In this document: piece after piece, positions 58,994-64,000 of the stretch | How positions within the stretch are numbered: position 1 is the stretch's first letter | Layout of the letters: the number at the start of each line of letters is the position of its first letter | Origin: Micromonospora lutea | GTDB taxonomy: Bacteria; Actinomycetota; Actinomycetes; Mycobacteriales; Micromonosporaceae | Reading direction: 5' to 3' | Length of the DNA stretch: 64,000 nt | Assembly: GCF_016863535.1 (NCBI RefSeq) | Contig: NZ_BOPB01000002.1 | Span: 124,001 to 188,000 of the forward strand | The notes under the pieces: generated by a model | The model's database searches: none | Told to the model about the DNA's origin: nothing | Seen by the model: only the letters and a program-made list of their open reading frames with translations | Translations under genes and position numbers: made by a program

Positions 58994-59176
58994 GCGTGGC
59001 AGAGCCACCGTGGGCGTGCTCACACAATGCTCTGCTGATGGCAAAACGGGCGGCGAAGTGTCCTTGCCGGGGGCTACTGTGCCGTGCGGGCTTGACCGCC
59101 GCGTCGCGCCGATCATTGGGCGCCATGTCGGCCACCACCGCTCGTCCTTCGGACAGATCCGACAACGGGAGACCTC

Positions 59177-60775
59177 GTGACACAGCCACCTGTGGCGGCA
59201 TCTCAGCCTGTGCCGACCTCGGACAAGCTCGACGCTGCGGTGCTCAAGGTGGCCGGCGTTGTCGTGCTCGGCGCGCTCATGTCGATCCTCGACGTGACGG
59301 TGGTCAGCGTCGCCCTGCCGACGTTCCAGAGCGAGTTCGACGCGTCGTACGCCCGCGTCGCCTGGACGATGACCGGTTACACGCTCGCCCTGGCCACGGT
59401 CATCCCGCTCAGCGGGTGGGCCGCCGACCGGTTCGGCACCAAACGCCTCTACATGATGGCTCTGGCGCTGTTCACCATCGGCTCGGGCCTGTGCGCCACC
59501 GCCGACACGATCGGTGAGCTGATCACCTACCGGGTGTTGCAGGGGCTCGGCGGCGGCATGCTCATGCCGATCGGCATGGCGATCATGACCCGGGCGGCCG
59601 GACCGAACCGGATCGGCCGGCTGATGGCCGTGCTCGGCATCCCGATGCTGCTGGGCCCGATCGGCGGTCCGATCCTGGGCGGCTGGCTGATCGACGTGGC
59701 GAGTTGGCACTGGATCTTCCTGATCAACCTGCCGATCGGCGTCGTCGCGCTGGTCTACGCCCAACTCGCCCTGCCGAAGGACAGCCCGCAGCCGTCCGAG
59801 TCGTTCGATTTCCTCGGCATGCTGATGCTCTCACCAGGTCTGGCCCTCTTCCTGTACGGCGTTTCCACGCTGCCCGAGGCCGGCACCTTCGCCGACTCCG
59901 AGGTGTGGGGGCCGATGCTGATCGGTGCCGTGCTTGTGGTGTCGTTCGTCCTGTACTCGTTCAAGCCCCAGCACCCGCTGCTCGACCTGCGGCTGTTCCG
60001 TAACCGCAGGCTGACCATCGCGGCGTTGACGCTGTTCGTCTTCATCATCGCCTTCATGGGCGCCGGGCTGCTGTTTCCGAGTTACTTCCTCCAGGTGCGT
60101 GGTGAGTCGACGCTGCACGCCGGCCTGCTCATGGCCCCGCAGGGCATCGGTGCCATGGTCACGATGCCGATCGCCGGCATGCTCGCCGACAAGGTGCCGG
60201 TCGGCCGGACGGTGCCGTTCGCGCTGCTGTTCATCCTCGCCGGGTTCTTCACCTTCACCCAGCTCGACGCGGACACCTCGTACGTGCTGCTCTGCGGCTC
60301 GCTGTTCGTGATGGGCCTGGGCATGGGCGGCACCATGATGCCGATCATGACCTCGGCGCTGAAGACGCTGAGCGGGCCCGAGGTGGCCCGAGGTTCCACG
60401 TTGGTGAACATCCTCCAGCAGATCGGCGGTTCCGTCGGCGCCGCGGTGATGTCAGTGATCCTCACCAACGAGCTGAACAGCTCCCGGCCGATCCCCGGCC
60501 TCACCGACGAGAGCGGCAATCCGATCACCGAGGCCGGCCTGGCGATCGCCGCCCAGCAGCGGCCGGAGCTGGCGCAGCAGGTTCCCGATCCGTCGCTCAT
60601 CGAGCGCGGGCTGGACTTCGCCGCCAACTCCTTCGCCACCACGTTCTGGGTGGCCTTCGCCCTGGTGGCGGCGACGCTCATCCCGGCGGCGTTCCTGCCG
60701 AGGCGGCGGGAACGGTCGCACCTGCTCGACGACCAGCCGGGAGACCAGCCGAGGACGCCGGTCATCGTGCACTGA
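59177..60775 (+). CDS. DHA2-family (14-helix) MFS drug exporter
   Basis: 532 residues with about 14 membrane helices. SILDVTVVSVALPTFQ is the DHA2 motif D1, and WAADRFGTKRLYMM is motif A. The C-terminal tail is hydrophilic. DHA2 (EmrB/QacA) proteins export hydrophobic cations or antibiotics with protons. GTG 59177 follows GGGAGACC. No regulator of its own is next to it, but the tandem repeat at 58952 lies in its promoter region. Confidence 0.9.
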   Translation: MTQPPVAASQPVPTSDKLDAAVLKVAGVVVLGALMSILDVTVVSVALPTFQSEFDASYARVAWTMTGYTLALATVIPLSGWAADRFGTKRLYMMALALFTIGSGLCATADTIGELITYRVLQGLGGGMLMPIGMAIMTRAAGPNRIGRLMAVLGIPMLLGPIGGPILGGWLIDVASWHWIFLINLPIGVVALVYAQLALPKDSPQPSESFDFLGMLMLSPGLALFLYGVSTLPEAGTFADSEVWGPMLIGAVLVVSFVLYSFKPQHPLLDLRLFRNRRLTIAALTLFVFIIAFMGAGLLFPSYFLQVRGESTLHAGLLMAPQGIGAMVTMPIAGMLADKVPVGRTVPFALLFILAGFFTFTQLDADTSYVLLCGSLFVMGLGMGGTMMPIMTSALKTLSGPEVARGSTLVNILQQIGGSVGAAVMSVILTNELNSSRPIPGLTDESGNPITEAGLAIAAQQRPELAQQVPDPSLIERGLDFAANSFATTFWVAFALVAATLIPAAFLPRRRERSHLLDDQPGDQPRTPVIVH

Positions 60776-60870
60776 CCCGGCCCGGTCCGGTCGACTCGGC
60801 TGGCAGCACCGCTGGGCGCCGCTGAATCGCGCGGAAACGGTGTCAGCCCGGTCCGCTACCGTCGGTGGCT

Positions 60871-63800
60871 ATGAGGGGGCAGGCGGGCGGATTCATGATC
60901 GGACGGGATCATCCGGCCAGTCTGTTGCGGGCCGAGGTCGACCGGGCCAGCGCCAGCCACGGCGGCTTGATGCTGGTCGCGGGGGAACCCGGGATCGGGA
61001 AGACGATGCTGGTGACCGCCGCCGCCGACGAGGCCCGCCGACAGGGCGCGCTGGTGCTCAGCGGTGCCTGCTGGGATTCGGCGAGTGCCCCCGGCTACTG
61101 GCCGTGGACGCAGGTGCTGCGCCGGCTGCGCCGGTCACCGGAGGACTGGGCGGTGGCTCGGGAGTCCGCCGAACCGGCGCTGGCCCTGCTGCTCGGCGAG
61201 GGTAGCGCTCCGACGCCGGCCGCCACCCACGGTGAGGGCAGTCTGCTGGCATCGGCCGCCACCCACGGTGAGGGCAGTCTGCTGGCATCGGCCGCCTCCC
61301 GCAGTGGCGGCGACGCCGAGCAGGAGGCGTTCGCCCTCTATGACGCGGTCACCACCGCGCTGGTCGCCGTCTCGCAGCGTCGGCCGGTCATGGTTGTCCT
61401 CGACGACCTGCACTGGGCTGACGCGGCGTCGATGCGACTACTGCGGTTCGCCGCCCAGCACACCTGGTTCGAGCGGCTGTTGCTCGTCGGCACGTACCGC
61501 GACGCCGAGGTGGAGGCCGTCGATCACCCGCTCCGGCCGCTGCTGATGTCGCTGGTGGCCAAGGCCACCACGATCAGCCTCGCTGGTCTGACCCGGGACG
61601 AGGTCGGCGCGCTGATGACCCGCACCGCCGGTAAGGCGCCCGATCCGAACTGCGTCGACGATGTTTACCGGCGCACCGGCGGCAACCCCTTCTTCGTGGA
61701 GCAGACCGCCCGGCTGTGGCACGCCGACGGCGCGCTCGCCACCATCCCTCCCGGCGTACGGGAGGTGGTACGGCGGCGACTGGACCACCTGCCCGCCATG
61801 GTGACGGACGCGCTCACTGTCGCCGCGGTGCTGGGGCGGGAGTTCCACGGTGAGGTTCTCGCGGCCGGTGCGGGGCTGCCGCCCGCCCGGGTCGGCGAGT
61901 TGCTGGATGTCGCGGTCACCGCGCGACTGCTGCTCAGCCTCGGCGACGGCCGGTACGCCTTCGTGCACGACCTGGTCCGCGAGACGCTCTATGACGCGCT
62001 GACCGACGACGACCGGAGGGCTCGGCACGCCGCCGTGGTGCGGGCCGTCGAGGAGCACGACGCGCTGGACCAGTTGCTGATCCCAGCCGACGTGGCCCGC
62101 CACGCCTGGCTGGCCGGCGCACAGCTGGACGCGTTCCGCGTCACCGAGTTGCTGCTCGAAGCCGCGCAGGACGCGAGGTGCCGGCTGGCGCTCGAAGAGT
62201 CCACCGTCCACCTCAGACGGGCGTTGGAGGTGGCACGGGACGACGTCCAGCGGATCAAAATCATGACCGCGTTGACCGACCAGCTCTTTCACGCCGGTGG
62301 CCGGGAGGAGGCGCGTCGACTGCTCAGCGACGCCACCGCGCTGGCTCTGGCGGGCGACGATCCGGCGGTGCTGGCCAGGTTCGCGCTCAACGTGCGTCGT
62401 CACTGGCAGCTCGAACCCGTACCCGGCATCGACGGCGAGGGACTCCTGCGTGAGGCGTACCGGCGACTCATCGGCGAACCGGACGACAGTGTCGGGCTGA
62501 CCGTCCTCGAAGCGGATCTGGTCACCGCCACCGAGACGCTGGCCCGGTCGATGCGGGACGACGAGGCGCTCACCATCAGTCTGTGGGTGCGACACGACTC
62601 CACCTGGGGGCTGGGTACCGCTCCCGAACGAGCCGCCCTCACCGGCGAGATCCGCGATGTCGCGCGCCGCAACGGCGACCGGGAGACAGAGCTGTGGTCC
62701 ACCTCGCTGCGCTGGGTCGCGTTGCTTGAACTCGGCGATCCGCACTATTTCGACGAACTCACCGCCTTCGTCACCGGGGGCCGACAGACCGGCAAGCCCC
62801 GGCATCGGATGGCGGCAGCCATCGACGGCGGCATCGTCGGCGCTTTCCGCGGCGACTTCGCCGGCGCTGAGGTCTGCTACGCCGAGCTCGGCGAGCTGGA
62901 CGACTGGGACCAGGCCGATCATGCCTTCCTCGGTCGCCACCTACGCTGGGCGTTGCTGTTGCTGCACGGTCGACTTGACGAAGCCGCCGCCCTGCTCGAC
63001 GAGCTCACCGCAGCTGACCATCCGCATCTCAGCCTGCTGCGGGCGATCACCGCTGCCGAAGGCGGTGATCACCGCACGGCGGCCCGTCTCGCTGCGGACC
63101 TCGAAGCCGCGGGCACCCGGTTCACCGGGTCGATCTCGCCGATGTGGTTGCGGTTGCAGGCCCAGGCCTCGATCGCCGATCCGACCCGCTGCGCGGAGGT
63201 CCGTCAGGCCCTGTCGCCGTACCGGGGCCAGTGGCTCGTCTCGCTGTACGGCTGTGACCTCGGCGGCCCGGTTGATCACTGGCTTGCGGTGGTCGACGCC
63301 GTCGAACAGCGTTGGGACGACGCCGTCGCCGGTTTCTCCGCCGCTCGCGCCGCCGCTGACCGGATGGGTGCCCGGCCGTGGTCGCTGATCGCTCGGGCCG
63401 CGCTCGTCGACGCGCTGACCGCGCGTGGTCGCCCGGGTGACGTTACGAGCGCCGCCGCTCTGCGCGCCGATGCCGACCGGGAGGCGCGCGAACTCGACAT
63501 GCCGCAGGTCCTGGCCCGACTCGCCGCCGCTCCGATCACCGACGCGCCGGAGGGGTCCGTCGAGACCGGCTCGGCGTACGAGTTCCGGCGCGATGGTGCT
63601 GTCTGGCGACTCACCTTCGATGGCAGCACCGCCCACCTGCCCGACGCCAAAGGGCTCCACGATCTGCGTCTGCTGCTCAGTCGACCGGGCGTCGACGTGC
63701 CGGCGGTCGAGTTGCTCGACCCGGCAGCCGGGCCAGAACTGGTCGCCGCCCGTCGGATGGGCGGCGACCAGGTGCTCGACGACGAGGCGAAGAGCCGCTA

Positions 63801-64000
63801 CCGGCGTCACCTTGATCGACTCGACGACGAGATCGACCTCGCGGCCGGGCGTGAGGACGGGGTCAAGGTGGCGGCGCTGGACGCCGAGCGGCAGGCGCTG
63901 ATCGACCAGCTCCGAGCCGCCGCCGGGCTGGCTGGACGTACCCGTCGGCTCGGTGACGAGGCGGAGCGGGCTCGCAAGACGGTCACCGCCCGCATCCGCG
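60871..64000 (+). CDS. Large AAA_16/LuxR-type ATPase regulator (3' end outside window)
   Basis: The frame is open from ATG 60871 to the window edge (over 1040 codons). The P-loop LVAGEPGIGKTMLVTA lies near residue 45, Walker B VMVVLDDLHWADAASM near 177, and VYRRTGGNPFFVEQTARLW follows. A long helical middle resembles tetratricopeptide repeats. After that come AYEFRRDGAVWRLTFDGST and HLPDAKGLHDLRLLLSRPGV, a C-terminal effector motif seen in such proteins. ATG 60895 is an alternative start. A 36-bp tandem duplication inside it (61219) adds AATHGEGSLLAS twice. Confidence 0.78.
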   Translation, partial: MRGQAGGFMIGRDHPASLLRAEVDRASASHGGLMLVAGEPGIGKTMLVTAAADEARRQGALVLSGACWDSASAPGYWPWTQVLRRLRRSPEDWAVARESAEPALALLLGEGSAPTPAATHGEGSLLASAATHGEGSLLASAASRSGGDAEQEAFALYDAVTTALVAVSQRRPVMVVLDDLHWADAASMRLLRFAAQHTWFERLLLVGTYRDAEVEAVDHPLRPLLMSLVAKATTISLAGLTRDEVGALMTRTAGKAPDPNCVDDVYRRTGGNPFFVEQTARLWHADGALATIPPGVREVVRRRLDHLPAMVTDALTVAAVLGREFHGEVLAAGAGLPPARVGELLDVAVTARLLLSLGDGRYAFVHDLVRETLYDALTDDDRRARHAAVVRAVEEHDALDQLLIPADVARHAWLAGAQLDAFRVTELLLEAAQDARCRLALEESTVHLRRALEVARDDVQRIKIMTALTDQLFHAGGREEARRLLSDATALALAGDDPAVLARFALNVRRHWQLEPVPGIDGEGLLREAYRRLIGEPDDSVGLTVLEADLVTATETLARSMRDDEALTISLWVRHDSTWGLGTAPERAALTGEIRDVARRNGDRETELWSTSLRWVALLELGDPHYFDELTAFVTGGRQTGKPRHRMAAAIDGGIVGAFRGDFAGAEVCYAELGELDDWDQADHAFLGRHLRWALLLLHGRLDEAAALLDELTAADHPHLSLLRAITAAEGGDHRTAARLAADLEAAGTRFTGSISPMWLRLQAQASIADPTRCAEVRQALSPYRGQWLVSLYGCDLGGPVDHWLAVVDAVEQRWDDAVAGFSAARAAADRMGARPWSLIARAALVDALTARGRPGDVTSAAALRADADREARELDMPQVLARLAAAPITDAPEGSVETGSAYEFRRDGAVWRLTFDGSTAHLPDAKGLHDLRLLLSRPGVDVPAVELLDPAAGPELVAARRMGGDQVLDDEAKSRYRRHLDRLDDEIDLAAGREDGVKVAALDAERQALIDQLRAAAGLAGRTRRLGDEAERARKTVTARIR
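61219..61290 (+). repeat. In-frame 36-bp tandem duplication in the AAA regulator
   Basis: The unit GCCGCCACCCACGGTGAGGG... (36 bases) occurs twice, exactly, encoding AATHGEGSLLAS repeated. It lies in a loop between the P-loop and Walker B regions. The identity suggests recent slippage. Confidence 0.85.

Overview
The window is very GC-rich actinomycete DNA with GTG and TTG starts, AGGAGG-type ribosome sites and dense two-strand coding. The gene content (DivIVA-domain small proteins, flavohemoglobin-type oxidoreductase, NB-ARC/TPR regulator, aculeacin-acylase-like enzyme, F420-type oxidoreductase, peptidase inhibitor I36) suggests a Micromonospora-like member of the Micromonosporaceae. That placement is inference from gene content. 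I found no rRNA, tRNA, CRISPR array, complete insertion sequence or replication origin.

Layout. 1-13 kb: chromosomal regulators each paired with an enzyme or transporter (HxlR with an imine-reductase-like enzyme, MarR with a Bcr/CflA exporter), two membrane proteins with DivIVA-like tails (one decayed), a secreted gluzincin protease, and an MMPL transporter divergent from a histidine kinase/response regulator pair. 13-21 kb: YidD, a sugar/antibiotic-kinase-like protein, a Tat-exported lactonase-like hydrolase, a winged-helix regulator, an orphan XRE antitoxin behind a broken toxin, an NB-ARC/TPR regulator and a secreted discoidin-domain protein. 21.8-36 kb: a defence island. On the minus strand lie an Mrr-like endonuclease, DarT, DarG and a PLD/SF2/DUF3427 helicase. 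On the plus strand lie a coiled-coil protein, a deleted gene, RhuM, a GmrSD-type DUF262/HNH protein and a frameshifted SF1 helicase. The island ends in a much less GC-rich two-gene module that couples a membrane-anchored SepF-like protein to a four-helix SLATT/DUF4231-like membrane protein. 36-41 kb: a membrane protein with a possible DosR-type box, a GIY-YIG protein and a large SF1 helicase with a C-terminal zinc ribbon. 41-45 kb: XRE regulator/kinase operon divergent from a Cys-tailed GRDP-like protein and another kinase. 45.6-48.7 kb: DivIVA-flavohemoglobin operon, F420-type oxidoreductase, then debris including a piece of a JetD-like (Wadjet) gene. 48.7-64 kb: secreted FN3/CBM protein, I36 inhibitor, a membrane-anchored kinase-like protein divergent from an S-4TM pore-forming effector, TetR with twin operators and its alpha/beta hydrolase, a secreted Ntn acylase, a GYD protein, a DHA2 exporter and an AAA regulator that runs off the end.

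Themes. Conflict genes are concentrated at 21.8-36 kb and reappear as decayed pieces elsewhere (toxin, helicase, JetD remnants). Several broken genes keep both ends but have lost the middle. Two 71-bp palindromic elements with identical 18-bp arms sit in opposite orientation at 47.4 and 55.9 kb, each flanked by C-rich and G-rich tracts, and look like members of a dispersed REP/MITE-type family. The least described candidate systems are the SepF-like/SLATT pair and the kinase-like/S-4TM pair.
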